Source: Eopsaltria australis
Taxonomy: Eukaryota; Chordata; Aves; Passeriformes; Petroicidae
Length of the DNA stretch: 64,000 nucleotides
Assembly (NCBI GenBank): GCA_034509425.1
Contig: JAVTVJ010000220.1
Span: forward strand, 1,736,001 to 1,800,000
Direction: 5' to 3'
This document shows positions 13,155 to 26,634 of the stretch, one piece after another. The position numbers and the translations under genes were made by a program. The notes beneath the pieces were generated by a model. It saw only the letters and a list, made by a program, of their open reading frames with translations, was not told the origin of the DNA and did no database searches. Positions within the stretch are counted from its first letter, which is position 1. Each line of letters begins with the position of its first letter.

Positions 13155-14929
13155 TGGCATTTACAGGAAACCACCCAGCAATTAGTTCTGGAACTGTTTT
13201 TTGCTTCATAGCCAATGGATATAATTGGCTTTAAGTGTAGAACATTTTTCAAGCTTCCTGCTTAGCATATTCATGTAAGAAAATATTTTACTACTTTTTC
13301 AATTTGCTAAAATTTCTGGTGTGCATCTCTTCCCAAAAGAGATGCTAAAAGACAGAGTGGTGTCTAATTTTAAGTATTCATGGTTTAATGCCCCTTCATT
13401 ATCTTCATTATCTTATACTTACCAGGTAAATAATTGATATGGCATAATTTAAAATACAGAAGTCACTTTTCTATCATTTTCCCAACCTTTTATTTCAAAA
13501 AAGAGTCATTTTTTTAAAACTCAAAATCTTCAAACCATGAAATTCTTTTAAAAAATACTGTTAGATATTTAAATAATAATTTCAGAAATTTGTTTCTTCA
13601 AACCTGGGACAATGTCAAAGTGACACCGTATTTTTTGGAACAGAAAACAGATACACTGTTCCTTTGATCAAAATAACCCCCAAACCCACCAGCTTCTGTC
13701 AGGGGTTCTGGTGCTGATCCCCAGCAGACACCGAGCACACAGAACTATTTGGGAAGAGATTTTTTGAAGGGAAGGACTGATGCACAAGACATTTTCTCAA
13801 GGACACCACCGACATCCTATGACAGCTCTGGGCATTTGCTTCAGAACAAGCTGTCTCGTTCTCACCTGAGCTATTTAGTGTGAAATGCTGCTCTGAAAAA
13901 TGACTGTGCAATGATAAGAACATTGTCCTCCCCTGTGTCTTAATCAGTTAGTAACAAAAGTAAGGTTAATAAATCCACCACACAACAGTGTTTTCGTGCT
14001 GTACAAATCCCTTCCAGATGTTAGCAGCAATACCAGTGTGTCGTGCCCTCAAAATAATTTTTGTATTTATTTACCTACACCCTCAGTGCAATTCTCTTAA
14101 GCATCCAAATTACGGCAGGAAGAACTTATTTGAGGAAAATATTGACACACATTTGAGACTGCGTACCTAGACGTCCACAGAGGTCTGAGAAATGGAAAAA
14201 GTTACCATTTCTTGGCGTTCCTGGCGTATTCACATCATAGCCACACTTATTTGCAATGATACAAAAGTTACTAATTTTTTCCTCTGAGATAAATTGAAAA
14301 AGCTCAATTACAAATTCACTCAGCTTCATATCCAGCAATATCTTCACAGCGACCTCTCCCACACCATGTTTATTCATCAGTAAGGTTATTTCACTTTGAG
14401 CCTTATTGCTTTGGCATGAGACTGTTATGTTTTAACGTGAGGAAATGCAAATAAATGTAAATAAGAGGTAATACACATGAAGTATTATTTTACCATAGGC
14501 AGAAATGAAGCAAGGAAACACAAGAAATGCATTTTTTACATGAAAAAAGCACATTCAAGTTTGAAGTGAGTGGTGAGGAAATGCTTAACTCTGTTCACAA
14601 AGTACTGGTTAAAGATGTAAATCCATAGAATAAAAAAAAAAAAAGAGAGAGAGACGTAAGTTATTTATCATAAACCTCACCATATAAATGCTGCAATTAT
14701 AATGAACCAGAACAGGAAATGTGGAGTTCTTGTTTACAGAAAGAAGTGGATTTTAATAAGCCATTAATCCATCACTGCGTATCACAAGTCAAGCAATTTG
14801 CAACTGAACATGAGAAAAACTTGTCTAGGTCACACCTGCTACTTACAAAGTGTTGACATTCTTGCCATGTTTCACAAATATACTGTCAAAACTTGAAAGT
14901 ACATGACAAATTTATGCAATTAAGTTTTT

Positions 14930-15265
14930 GTTTGGATTACTAAAACAAGCCGTAATTGATTGCTCATATTCTTTACTTCATTAATGACTCTCTAATTAGC
15001 AAAAAACTTATCAGTATCTGTGGCTGGAGGGTTAGCAGGCAGTGATGGAAATGCAGGTGTGAAATAAGCCAATTTACGATATCAGATGATGTTAATGATT
15101 TCACAGGACCAAGTAAGGTCCCACGAAACACACTCTCGGTTCCTATTACTACCTACTGACAATCTCAGTTTTATATCACAAGAAGATTACTACACTTATC
15201 TTCTCATTAGTAGCTAATTTCGCTCATTCCTCTTGCCAAACTAATTATAAAAAAAACTTTTCAGG
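14930..15265. other. Candidate conserved non-coding element cluster
   Basis: The stretch contains many TAATT/ATTA core words (CCGTAATTGATTG, CATTAATGAC, CTAATTAGC, CATTAGTAGCTAATTTC, AACTAATTATAA). They are spaced through otherwise complex, non-repetitive sequence. No frame stays open and no mobile-element similarity is seen. Homeodomain-dense unique blocks of this kind are often deeply conserved enhancers near developmental genes. That is an inference from composition, with no alignment behind it. Confidence 0.3.
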
Positions 15266-17529
15266 CTGAAATGAATTAATAGGGCACTTGGACCCCACTC
15301 ATTTTTCTCATGATAGAGTAATTAGTGAGCACGCACACACAAAAATCAAAATAGTTCTGTTAACTAATTAGGAACACTAAGGACAATAAACCCTTTAATA
15401 TACTAGAAGTAATAAAACCTCCTTTTTGTGAGTAAGGATCATCAGGTTTCCCTAACTTGCAATTTTATTAGAGCAGTATCAGAGAAATGAAAGTGAAATA
15501 CACCTATTGTATTAAAAATAATTTCTTTTTCAAAGTCTCAGTAGCTGTTCCTCAAAATGGAAATGTTGTAACACTGCACCCCTGAAGTTAGTACCTAAAT
15601 CAGTGTTGTGAGTTATTTGTGATTTAGAGGAACTGTGAATGAGCTGATGGATTTCACTGATTCAATTCCATTGGTTTCGTCAGAAAAACAAGTGGAGAAT
15701 ATTTTAAAACTCCACAGATAAAGTTTAAAAGCAAGAAAACAAAACTTAGTATCTTCGAGTGGTGTTATTTACTTCTGTAGCTCTCCCAGGACTGTCCCTG
15801 TTACACTGCACCACATTTAGCAGAGATGCCACCGAGCAAAGAGTGGGGAAATTCCCAGAGACCAGGAAAGTGCCAAAATTTGCCAAACCCCAGCCTTTAG
15901 AGGGTGAGACTGTTTTGCCACCAACCACAACATCCTAAGATGAGTAAGGATTCCTGTTGGAAAATGAGGAAACTCCAGTTGATAAATAAAGACTCAGTAA
16001 AAAACTGGGTCAAATGATGGTCAGTAAGCATCCAAAGCAATGTTGTATAAACTTAACCTGTCCAGGTAAACCTAAAAGTTCGTGTACCTCTCTTTCCACT
16101 CAAGGAGCAGCTGGTTCCATTCATGTTTCTGACACAGAACAGCCACAGATATTTTGATCTCATTGTGACTGATTTCAGGGGAAACAGGAACACAAATGAT
16201 TTGAAATTTCAATACAAATATGTGGTCTCAAAGGAAGACAAAAATAATGTAAATGCAATTTTCTGTGCTGTAAATTAATGTAACATTTAAATGTTTTGAA
16301 TTATAATACAGTCTGCAAGGCTAGCAGACTCTTTTTAACTTGCAAGATCTAATTTTGATTTATCTGAACATCAGCACCTCAATATAAAGTAAAAAGTGCT
16401 TAGAAACATATTCTGTTTCAATTACTTTATTGGAATCAAGCCCCTCATAAGTCTCTTTAAACATAATTTTGACCAGAGGGTACTAGACTCATCCTCCCAC
16501 TGGATTTTAACAAACATAAAGCGTTCCACAGAGAGCTGGGTTGGATTTTTTGTTTGTTTTTCTTTCCAAAGGGTACAACACACATCATGTATTTACAGTT
16601 TTTGTTTAAAGAAAAAAAACCCAAAAAACCACTATGATCAAAACTCCAAATCTCAATTCCCTAAAATCAAACCAGCCAACCCCCCCAAAAACTATCTGAC
16701 TTGAAAACACAGGCAGTATTTGCATTGGGAAAAATGCCTGATAGCTTTGCTTTTAATCTATCTTTACAAAGCTCTCTGAAGATCAAAGAGGTCTCACTCA
16801 GACAGCTGCATTTTCATGCCAATGGCCAGCAGAAAGAATGGCCTTCAAGGAAACTGCTCAGTGAATCCCTAAGTAATCAGCTAGCAGAAGAGAGGATAAA
16901 AACCTCCAAAAAGGTCAATGGACATGGAATAAGAAATCTTGACTGTTAACTTCAAGGTTCTTTTGGTTGGGGCTTTTTTTTTTCTGTTTGTTTAACTCCG
17001 CTACCCTGGAGTTAAGCGCCAACTGTGGAATTTCACTGTATTTGGCATCAATTTCTCTAAAATAAAGAACTGTGTTAATGAAAGCAACAACTGCTGTGAA
17101 AGAACAAGAAACATGTGAAATTCAAATCACTGTGCTGTTTCTGCTCAAGATAAAATGCCTTTTGTTTCTTATTTCTAGCACTACTGCTTAAGCAAATATT
17201 TAAAGAACAGCAGCAAAAAATCCCTCAGGATATTAAGAAATCAACTGAGCAGATGATTAACCTCACTATGCATTTAATATAAACAATTAACAAAAAAAAC
17301 CATACAGTGCTTCATAAGAATCAATTAAAACTGTCTTTTTGTAGCATAATGGGAATCTAACAAACTAATTCTAATCACATATCAACTATTACCATCTGAG
17401 CAGATCTTATCCCCCATCCCCACATTATCTCATAAACTTAGCACTGCCATTTGTCCTCAGGAGGCTCCCACGTGCTGTTTACCTTCATTTCCCCCTTGGA
17501 TTTCTGGGGGAGCATTTATGCACCACTTG

Positions 17530-17790
17530 TGTCATCATTTTCTGTGCATCTCCAACTCACCAGGCCGGCAGCAATTGTGCTGCACCGAGGGCCTGGTCAC
17601 ACACAGCGATTCTGAATCAATTCTGCATGTGCCATGAAGTTGAACCGAACGTGGACGGCTGCCAGAATCTCTTTCTACAAAAACATCATTTCCAGACAGA
17701 GCAGGAGAACTGATGCAGTACAGCCAGGCATGGGGGGTGCCAGGCCAGGGAAACAAATGACATTGAGAGACCCTCGAGCTGCTTATTTAC
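17530..17790. other. CpG-containing unique segment, possibly conserved
   Basis: Against a CpG-poor background this segment holds a cluster of CpGs (near 17586, 17608, 17646-17659 and 17774). A minus-strand frame of 73 codons runs through it (17535-17756), but no domain is recognised and the flanking splice signals are weak. It could be an old conserved element or a decayed exon. Low confidence. Confidence 0.15.
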
Positions 17791-20040
17791 ATTCCTTGCA
17801 CTGAATGTGTTACGTGTTTATTCCTTGACCAAAACCGTTTGGATTTGCATTTTTCATCACATAATTCTCTCCCCCAGTGTGAGTTCACACAACACACATG
17901 CCTGCACTTTATTCTAAACTCTGAGGTGATGAAAGGTGACCTTAAAACTTCAAGATCAGCACAACAAACTCTGCTGTCATATCAGCACTACTCAAATGAG
18001 CACTTCCAGCTTCCTCCCATCCACCAGCCTTTTCGTTTGGAGATACGGTGAAAGGTCCCACAACAACTTTTTCATTGAAACATCAGAATTACTTTTAAAG
18101 CACTGAAGTAATACCTGAATGATGAGCAGGAACACTTTTTCCAGCACCGTTTAAACTGATAAATGGGAGGAGACAGCTCCACAGGATCCCTGACAGATCT
18201 CCTTGAAACTCTGCACCACGGGTTCCAAATGAAGACAAAGCGAAGTGCTTACTAAGAGTAACTCAGAGTTTCAGACTATTTTCTATGTAGGCCAAAATGT
18301 ACTTGATGAGGTTGCAGTTCTTTACATCAATCCTAAAGTTTAAAAAAACATTCTATTACAACAGTCTTAGCTAAAACTTCCCAAGCTTACCTCAAGAACT
18401 GTAAAAGAGTGCTCCCTCCCTTCATTCCACTGCCCACACAAGCTTAGAAATGAACAAAGCATTAAGAATGCTCTCAGTGAACCTCAGCCATGTAAAGAGC
18501 TCACAGTAGAATTCAGCCAGATTTATGTCTGGGAGCTTAACCAGAGGACCAAGTCTCCTTCCTGGCCATTCCATGAACTGAGAATTTCCCAGGGACACGG
18601 CCCTGAAGGCAGGTGACAGAGGCTGGCTCATCCCCTCCCTGCAGCCACAGCACTCTGCCAGAGCAGAAGGGTTCTGTTTCATAGCACTGGGCTCTGAGTC
18701 TCCCTGGGCTTACTGGAGATGCTTTAAATATCATTTTCTGTGTATTTATCTGGTCAAAGTGTGTGAAACCATTGGTTTTATGACCTGGAAGGCAATTCTC
18801 TTTTGCTTGCCTGGAGTTGGATATAAAAACGTGATGTGAGTGGGTTTTTGAGTGTTGCACTGCATTTTACTCTGTTGTGTTACTGACTCCAGACAAACCA
18901 AGGCTGGCACAATGTGGGGAAGACACAAGAAGGAAAAGATTTAAATAAAACTCCTACTTTAAGTATTACCAGTGAAATTAAAAAAAAAGAACCCCAACCC
19001 ATATGATGAATCAGAATTAATTGCACAACTATTTATAACACATCTCTTATGTCACAGACACACTCCTACATTTCGGAATAAATCCCAAAGTAAACATAGT
19101 GCTTCACAGTTAATTTTAATGGTGAGATTAACCTCATTACTGGAATAGCACTCAGTCTCAAGTACAAGCCACAAAGCACAAACTCTTCGGCTGCTAGGAA
19201 GACTGAAAAATCTGGGTACACTTCAGGCAGCTCTGAAAGGGTATTTTGTCATGTTTCTAGCATTCAGTGCTTCTCTTCTAAAATATTCCTTATATTCAAG
19301 ATGAAAAACAAGATTATATTCACTGTCTTTGGGAACATCACACACAGGTCACCCTGGCTATGCACTGCAGCAGAGGGAAAACAGCAGGGCCTCCCCATTG
19401 GAAAGGTTCTTATCCAGACTAACCAGGATTTTCAGCAACCTGTACCATATGCATTGTTGACATTGCTGTTCCCTTTCTAATATTACACATTAACACCATC
19501 TCTGCAAGACAGTTTGCAACCTCGTTCATATGCCAGCAAAGTAAAAGCGAAATTAAAGCAGATGCTTAATGAGCATTCTCAAGTTCAGGGAGGACATAGA
19601 TGATATTTATTTTACCTTCCAAAGGCTGTTCCTGAGCTGTACCTGCCCCAGGGTGTTGAGCACTGTTATGTGACAGCCTGGATGCTGTGAGCTCTAGAGC
19701 TGGGACAGGCAAGAAAATTGCCTTGGACTACCCTAAAATTTGAAGAACGAGCAGAATCTCGAGCTTCTCCCTCTTCTCTGGTTCTGGAGCCTTCTGGGTT
19801 AAAATAATCAAATGTATCCATGTGCCTCTCTGCTTTCTGCAGCTGCTGGATTGTCTGTGTTTGCAGTAGCCCGTTCCTGTTCCAAGTCACAGCTCCTTAG
19901 CCCAGCTCAGCCCTGGGCACCTGTGCTCCCCAATCCAGGTATTGATCCACAAAACCTCTCCACAGCCCAGAGTGAACCAGTCTGAGTCCCTCAGCTCTTG
20001 CTCTTGTTGCATCACATTTCAAGTAAGGATTCAACTTGCA

Positions 20041-20056
20041 AGAGAGAGAGAGAGAG
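20041..20056. repeat. (AG)8 microsatellite
   Basis: Eight clean AG units, followed by a purine-rich stretch with further AGAG runs to about 20105. Confidence 0.9.
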
Positions 20057-22624
20057 ATCGATCAAGTGTGAGAGAGCAAGACCAGAGAATGAGCATGAAG
20101 GTGCACAGGAAATCTCAGGGAGAGCAAAAATTACAGACGGGGAAACTGGATGCAACTACTAAATGGCTTCTCCAGGGCTGCTGATCTTTCAGGGGTTCCG
20201 AGAACTCTCAAAACAAGTAAACATAAATCAAGACAGCACGGAAAAGCACAGGAGAGAAGGTCCTTGTTTCTTCTCTTCATGTCTTCCTCCTGCATTCCGG
20301 AACTGAACTAGGCCTTGAAGGAAAGGATGTCACAGACTTCTGCCAGGAAAGCCAGGACAGGACAGCCCTGTGTCCCCAGCTGGGAGCAAAAGAAGGAGAC
20401 ACCATGAGCTTTCACACAACTTAATGTAAGAAAGATATAAACTTCATGTTGTTGTTATTGCAACACACAAATTCATGGCCTCCTTCTGATAACACAACCC
20501 CATTGCTCATCTTCCTTCACAGGAAAATGCAGAGATTTGAGTTCCAATCTCCCAGGACCTGAGCTTGACTCAACTTCTGGTCCTCAGCCCTTTTGGCAGG
20601 TACTGGGGCCACTGTCAACTGAATGAAAGGGAAAAAGGAAGAGATCCAAGAAATCCTTTGAAGAAGCACAGAAAAAAACACTCGAGAGAATGGGTGACAG
20701 GCTACTAGAGAGAGAGCTCCAAGCTGATGACTCACATGTTTGTCCCGTAGATCAACCTGTTTTATTTATGTTGGGGGAAAAAAAAAGTATTTTGCTAAAT
20801 TACTCTGATTATTGTGATCCCCTCCCTGCTGAGTCAGTTGTCAGCTCACAGCACTCCTCAGATAAGCACGAATAAATAAATCAGGAATACACAATGTAAA
20901 TCAAAGAAAGGAAGCATAAAAAAGCATGGGAGTGGAATTTACCACTCTCCCCCAGGAAAATTCTCTCCCATGATCTTAGGCAGGATATAAAAGAAGGGAA
21001 CTCAGGATTTTTTTTCCATGATGTTGTGTTTTAAAATTGCTCCCGCAATGTCAAACACGATAACCTGAGTTTCTGAAAACTCAAAGCAACACTGATAAGT
21101 TTGTTGCATACACTTTAAGCAATTTGACAGTCATTTGACTTTCCAGTTACTTCCTTTCAAGTTTTATTCAAATCATCATAGTATTTTAAGAGTTCAGCTG
21201 TGATGTCATCTTGTCACATCAACATGCATGACAAAATAGAGATAGGTAAAACTTATTCAACCCCTGGATTGTGGTCAGAACAGCTCCATGAAATTGTCAA
21301 ATAATTCATTCGTACCAACTTGGATCCCTCCTGCTCATTTAAAGTTAACATTTGTTGACTTCAAAATCTACAAAAAACAAAACTTGTGGAAACACCCCAG
21401 TGCCAGAAACAGATGCTTTTCACTTCAGCATCACCCAGATCCTGGAACTGCACAAGTCATGGCTGCCTCCAGTGTCATCACATTTTTTCCTCATCATTCA
21501 TAAATATGTTAAACAATGCCTGAGTCTCCTCAAGAAATGATGCACTTCTAGAGTGCACACACATTCATAAAAGGTGAGGATGCCTTTTGTTCTTTTTAAT
21601 ATAACAAATATTCTCTTGAGTCACTGATAAACCTTACGCAAGATCAGCTGTAGTAGTGATAGGGTTATACCAATATATAAAAGATAATCTTCTCCAGCCT
21701 ATATTCCTATTTTATATTACCCTGGGATCGAAAGAAGATTGAAGTTTGCTTATGCATTCTTACAAAAAGCCTAAGGAACTCGGCATGCAAAGCCAATGGT
21801 CTGAAAGCCAGTAACAATCAATGAGAAACAGTAACCCATATAGTGTATAAAATACTTAAACCTAGAATTTCTGCTGTTTTCAATACTGTATATTAATTGC
21901 AGGCTTTTATGATTGATCAGAAAGAGAAAGAAAATACATCCTTATTTATTCAATAACCATTTTGGTAAAGCTAAAGTTAATTCTTGATGGTACAGTATAC
22001 CACCATGTGTGAGCTGCATGATGATGAGACACACACACTTCAAACTCCCTTGAATTTTTCCTGCTAACATTGTAGCTACAAAGATTCCTTTGTCAGAAAT
22101 CAAAGGTTTCCCAAAGATCAATGAGCTCAGCAGTAGGCTTTTGATTTGGAGATATTTACCTACTTATTAACAAAGGGAAACAATACACAGCACTGATCAA
22201 CAGTAGAATACAAATACCCACAGCCACACTGGGTATTTTACCATTGGAGGAATAATCCAAGGTTCTTAATGCAAAGGTATCACAGAAGAAAGGCCTTACA
22301 CACATTTTTTTGCAACACCAGTAAGACCAATAATATCTAATACACATAAGAGCCAGGATCAGCTTTTCCACTGTCCTTGCAAACTGGAATTATGATGGTT
22401 ACACCTACTTCCTAAGATAAGTGCAGGATCTTGTAACTTATAACAAAAAGGCTGAGACAACATTTCTGGTTTGAAAAAAAGCAAATCCTGCCCGAGGATG
22501 TGAGCAGTGGAGCAATTCCAGTGACCAGATACTGGACTGTATATATTATACATGATCATTCTGGTACTGAAAAATCAAAGACTACTTTTATTCCCCTCCC
22601 TGTTCTTCCTGTAGGTCATGGAAT

Positions 22625-23170
22625 GACCCCCTACAGCAGCAAAGCACCTACACGGCCACTTTTTCCCTCCCCCCATGGCAGGATGAGGCAGAGAATGAAG
22701 TGAGAAAACTCACAGGTGGAGATAAAGATGGTTTGAAAAGTGAAAGATGGTATAATAGGTGAAAGATGATTTGATAAGTGAGGGGAGTGATGGGAGTGGG
22801 GAGAAGGAACAAACAAGCGATGCAAAGCCAACCACTCGCCACCTCCCGCAGGTTGAGTGGTGCCCCCAGTCTCTAAGCAACAGCCACCTGGGAAGGCAAC
22901 CCCCCCATGCTGTTTTTCCTCAGGTTTGGGGTGTGGGGGGTGTTGTTGCTGAGCATTCTGTTTTATGGGATGGAGTGTCCCTTTGGCCAACTCAGAGCTG
23001 CTGCCTGCCTGCATCCCCAGGCTGCCGGGGAAGAGAAATCCCCGGCACTGGGCAGGCCCTGCTCAGCAACAGCCAAAACATTGGTGGGTTATCAGCACCA
23101 TTTCAGCCACAAATTCAAAACACGGCACCATCTGGGCCACCACAAAGAAAATTAACTCCATCCCACTACC
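22625..23170 (+). mobile_element. LTR-retrotransposon (endogenous retrovirus-like) remnant
   Basis: The order of blocks matches a family common in bird genomes. A C-rich tract is followed by 'gagaaaactcacaggtgg' and 'gagataaagatggttt', then 'acaagcgatgcaaag', a 'tgggatggagtgtccctttgg' block, a 'ctgctcagcaacag' block, and an end in 'gaaaattaactccatccca'. The orientation I know is the plus strand. It lacks gag, pol or env coding sequence, so only a terminal or long-terminal-repeat-like part remains. It differs from remembered family members at many positions and has small insertions and deletions, so it is old and inactive. ORFs inside it (up to 145 codons, both strands) are artefacts of its higher GC. 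The class (ERVK or ERVL type) is not assigned, and the exact ends are uncertain by about 30 bases. Confidence 0.65.
22727..22783. repeat. 19-bp tandem repeat, three copies
   Basis: Three consecutive 19-base units start at 22727, 22746 and 22765. Each opens with GATG and carries a GTGAAA or GTGAGG end. The copies are diverged but in exact register. The repeat lies inside the LTR-element remnant and probably arose by local slippage of its 'gataaagatggtt' segment. Confidence 0.75.
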
Positions 23171-25624
23171 CAAAAGGATGGGGCATAAGTTATTAATAGA
23201 TAATACCTAAGATCAGAAGAGATCTGTTTAAAATCCTCTTTCCATCTGCCTTGTCTATACAAGTGTCAGTGTTTGCTGTGAATTCCACTTGTCACCAGCA
23301 AATTCTATGATGATTTGAATCTGCTATGAAAAATTCTTAATTTCAAGTAAAATCTGCTACGATTTTAGCAAAGAAATCCAAGGCTAAAAATGCTCTAAAA
23401 ACATTGGGAAGTCTTTCTGTCTTCCCCATCTTGTTCTGCTCTTTCTATCAATGCAGTTTACAAAAAATACCTTTTTTCTGTATCCCAAAGAATACCAAGA
23501 GAAATCTCTCTCATCCCTAGAGTAACCACAAATTTAAAATTCACGCAAAAGAACTGTGGACACTCCAGTACTGAGTCAGGTACATCATATTTATGTCGAG
23601 CCATTAAAAAACGTTTACTGTATTTATGTCTTCAAGCATCCTGACTGCCTAGACATTTCTAAACTTTATGCTCCTACATGCAGGAAATATATGTAAATGG
23701 AGTAGCCACTGTAAAATACTCATCTTCTGCTCTTCTCATCTTTTTTCTTGGTTGGGGAAGAGAGAGGAACTGAAGATTCTATCATCACTTTGAGACAGAA
23801 ATATTATATACGCTGGGTTATCTTGAGGAATTAAAATGTCCCTCGGTTATCGTATTCCAAAGCAAAACCTATTACACTTACTCTGCATATATTATGAAAG
23901 TTTTAAATCCCATCTGACATAAATTCAATTAAGCACATCCTTAGAAGACGGCTGTACAGGTAACGGAACGACTCATAAGGATGTTTAAAACTTCATTAAG
24001 GGATAGAGGTAAATTGTATTAAGATTTATTCAACTAACTCAGCAATAAAATAACTCCAACGCTGTCCTTAGCAGGAATCGTGTTCGCTGACTAAATCAGT
24101 GCCTTCTGAAAAGCAAAGGAAATGCTGGGAAGCACCCAGTTTCCACAATTCCTTCAGGATTTCCTTGCACATGGTCCAAATGGCCTTGGTGTGGAACCAC
24201 GTTGTTGTGAGGCCACCGAGGCCACCATCAAACAGCTGTTCAGAGACACAAATCCAGTGGCATCAGCTGTGCTCTCACCCCCTCCCAGTGCCACACACCC
24301 AGATCCTCTCTGTTATTCACAAATACAGCCCAGTCCTCTTAAAAACAACAACAGCACTTTATTTGTAATTTCTCATGCCAGGAGAGACCAGAGTTGGGAA
24401 CCTGGCTCTTGGGAAGTATCGTGAACACCTTGAGGGCAGGAATTCTTCTCCATGCAAACAGGACCACCAAGAACCAGCAGACAGCTCACCCAGGTTTTAT
24501 GGAGATTGAAGCACTCCTCTGTTACCAAGACTGCATTCATACAAACTCTTAAGAAACCTCCCAGAGTTCTAATGGTTTTGTCTTTAAAAATTGTTAATAA
24601 ATAGACTATTTTATAAAGTTTTTTTCCCCATTTTAGATATTTATTTTGCCATTCCTGGATGTAAAGTGAGCTTATTCTAAAAAATAACAATTTCCTTCCA
24701 GGTTCAAAGGCAATGTATGGATTATCTGTAAGTTATTATATAAGAAATATAATTCTTGTTGAATATAAATGTACCATAGAACTTTTCATCTTTCAAAACA
24801 ATAATTTCACACTTGTTCGTTCTAAAACAAATTCTGATTAAGGCAAAATAATCCAAATGATAGCAACACTCACTAATACAAAGTTCAAAGAAAATATTAC
24901 CCTCAGTCTTCTATCAGAACATTTACAACTATTGTTTTTAAATAAAGAATTTCCAGCACTGAGGAATCCTTTGCTTAGCATCTAAAATGAAGTCAAGTTT
25001 TTAATTTGGTTCTTAAACAATCACACCAATAATGATAACAGCTGCACCCTTTATCAAGGCAGAAAAGACATCCTGCTGTGCCAATTCATCAAGAACATGA
25101 GGCTATTACAACAGAGAGAGTTTAAACCTGTTTAGTCTTGATTATGCTGGTGGGAAGGGAAACTGCATCATCCTTGCACACAGCTGGAGCCCTTTCTGCT
25201 GTCTGGGGGAGAAATACCAAATGAAAGGTGAGACTGCCTAGAGCATGGGCAAGAGGTGAGGGATGTGAGGGTTGGTTCCAGTCAGCACCTGGGACACACC
25301 TCTGGAGCTCCATGGCCCATGTTCCCAATCCCTCATGCAGGAGGGGCACAGAAAAGTCTGAGATGAGCAGCTGGAGGGCCAGCAAGGAACTGGGAAATTG
25401 GAGACAGCACGGAATGCGAAGGGGCTGGGAGCGGGGTTTGCTGTTCAGGTGGGATGCTGCAGCTCCTGCCCTAAACAAGGAGCTTAGAAGGACTGGCAGC
25501 AACACTTGCAAAATTCCTGAAGAAGTCCCACCTGCTGCCACAGTGAATTTAGAGCGAGTAGATGGTGACTATAATGAAGCAGCTGAGTCTCAAACCTTTG
25601 GACAGCCACTCCCAGAGAACCAGG
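23171..25624. other. Non-coding stretch between LTR remnant and CR1
   Basis: AT-rich sequence with a GC-richer patch at 24,090-24,440 and another at 25,130-25,620. The patches carry ORFs of 89-175 codons on both strands, none with a recognisable domain. The 175-codon plus-strand frame (25228-25755) runs into the CR1 fragment, which argues against a real gene. The patches may be older, unrecognised repeats. Confidence 0.55.
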
Positions 25625-25862
25625 GAATCACAGAATCACCAGGGTGGAAGAGATCTTTAAGATTATCGAGTCCAACCCATGCACCAACACCTCCACTAAA
25701 CCACGGCACTGAGTGCCACATCCAATCTTTTTTTAAACACATCCAGGGATGGTGATTCCCCAGGCAGACAATTCCAGTGCTGTATCACTCTTTCAGTAAA
25801 AAACTTTTTCCTAACATCCAACCTAAATTTCTCTTGGTGCAGCTTAAGAAGTCAATGCTTGG
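25625..25862 (-). mobile_element. CR1 LINE fragment (3' end)
   Basis: The left edge AATCACAGAATCAC is the reverse complement of CR1 terminal units. It is followed by 'atcgagtccaacc', the 'ccactaaaccacggcactgagtgccac' region, 'ccagggatggtgattcc' and 'cctaacatccaacctaaat', all in the order expected for an avian CR1 3' region. The insertion is in minus orientation and about 240 bases long, 5'-truncated and without coding capacity. It is better preserved than the copy at 7.7 kb and looks like a different CR1 subfamily. Confidence 0.93.
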
Positions 25863-26634
25863 GGAGGGGTGTGACCCAACCTTTACAAAACACAAACATT
25901 TCGTGCTTTCAGCAACCACAAAGGTTCACAAACAGCAGAAAGTTCCCCTGTTCCTGTCCAAAAACTCATTTGATATTTATCTTTTTGAAAAGAAAAGGTA
26001 ACAGCTCCACTCCAGTGAGGACAGATGGATTTGCCACCCAAGGATGTGAGAGTGGAGTAGTGGAAGACTAAATGTATTTTAAACCCAAACATCATTTTGT
26101 CCAGGCTTTTTAGCTCCATTTAGTAACTTCAAGGGGAAGAGCTCTCATTAATAGTGCAGAAAAAAGGTCCCTTGAAAAACTACTGGATAAAGTTAATTAC
26201 AGAAAATGGAAAACGTCCGGTTGTTTATTGATTATACTTTTGTATTTAAGAATACCCCTACATTTAAAGCACCATTCTGGGAAAGTGATATTGATTTCAG
26301 CTTGATAATTACAACCCGAATAGTCCCTTTGTAATATAAAGCTTTATTCAATAAAATATTTACCATGAAGTTCTTTGGGCCATACAGTACAATCAATTAC
26401 CACCCATGATTTCTTGTAGCAGCTGAACATTAACACCGACATTTGAACAAATTTAGCGAGGTTCTTTTTGTCTATTTGGACTTTTTTTGTTGTTTTACTG
26501 TTTGGGTGTTTTTGGGAGGGAGATTGAGCTGGTGTTAATTCCTGGGGAGGATTCCTTTTATTCGTTTTAATAACTGAGACCATTAATGTTACCAAAAAAG
26601 AGTAAAGCCTCCTAAAACACTAGTAATTTTCTTC

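Larger units (their letters stand above)
7891..22624. other. AT-rich non-coding stretch with candidate conserved elements
   Basis: No gene is recognised. Two simple repeats and several candidate conserved non-coding segments are listed separately. Minus-strand ORFs at 11765-12232 (155 codons) and 14126-14377 (83 codons), and a plus-strand one at 11706-12020, have no recognisable domain. They overlap or oppose each other, as chance ORFs in slightly GC-richer DNA do. No CR1, LTR or tRNA-like B box was noticed in this interval. Confidence 0.65.

Noticed and set aside
22631..23196. ORFs of 127 and 145 codons
   Set aside because: They lie on opposite strands inside the LTR-element remnant and are explained by its base composition.
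25228..25755. 175-codon plus-strand ORF
   Set aside because: It runs into the CR1 fragment beginning at 25625, has a 139-codon ORF opposite it, and shows no recognisable domain.
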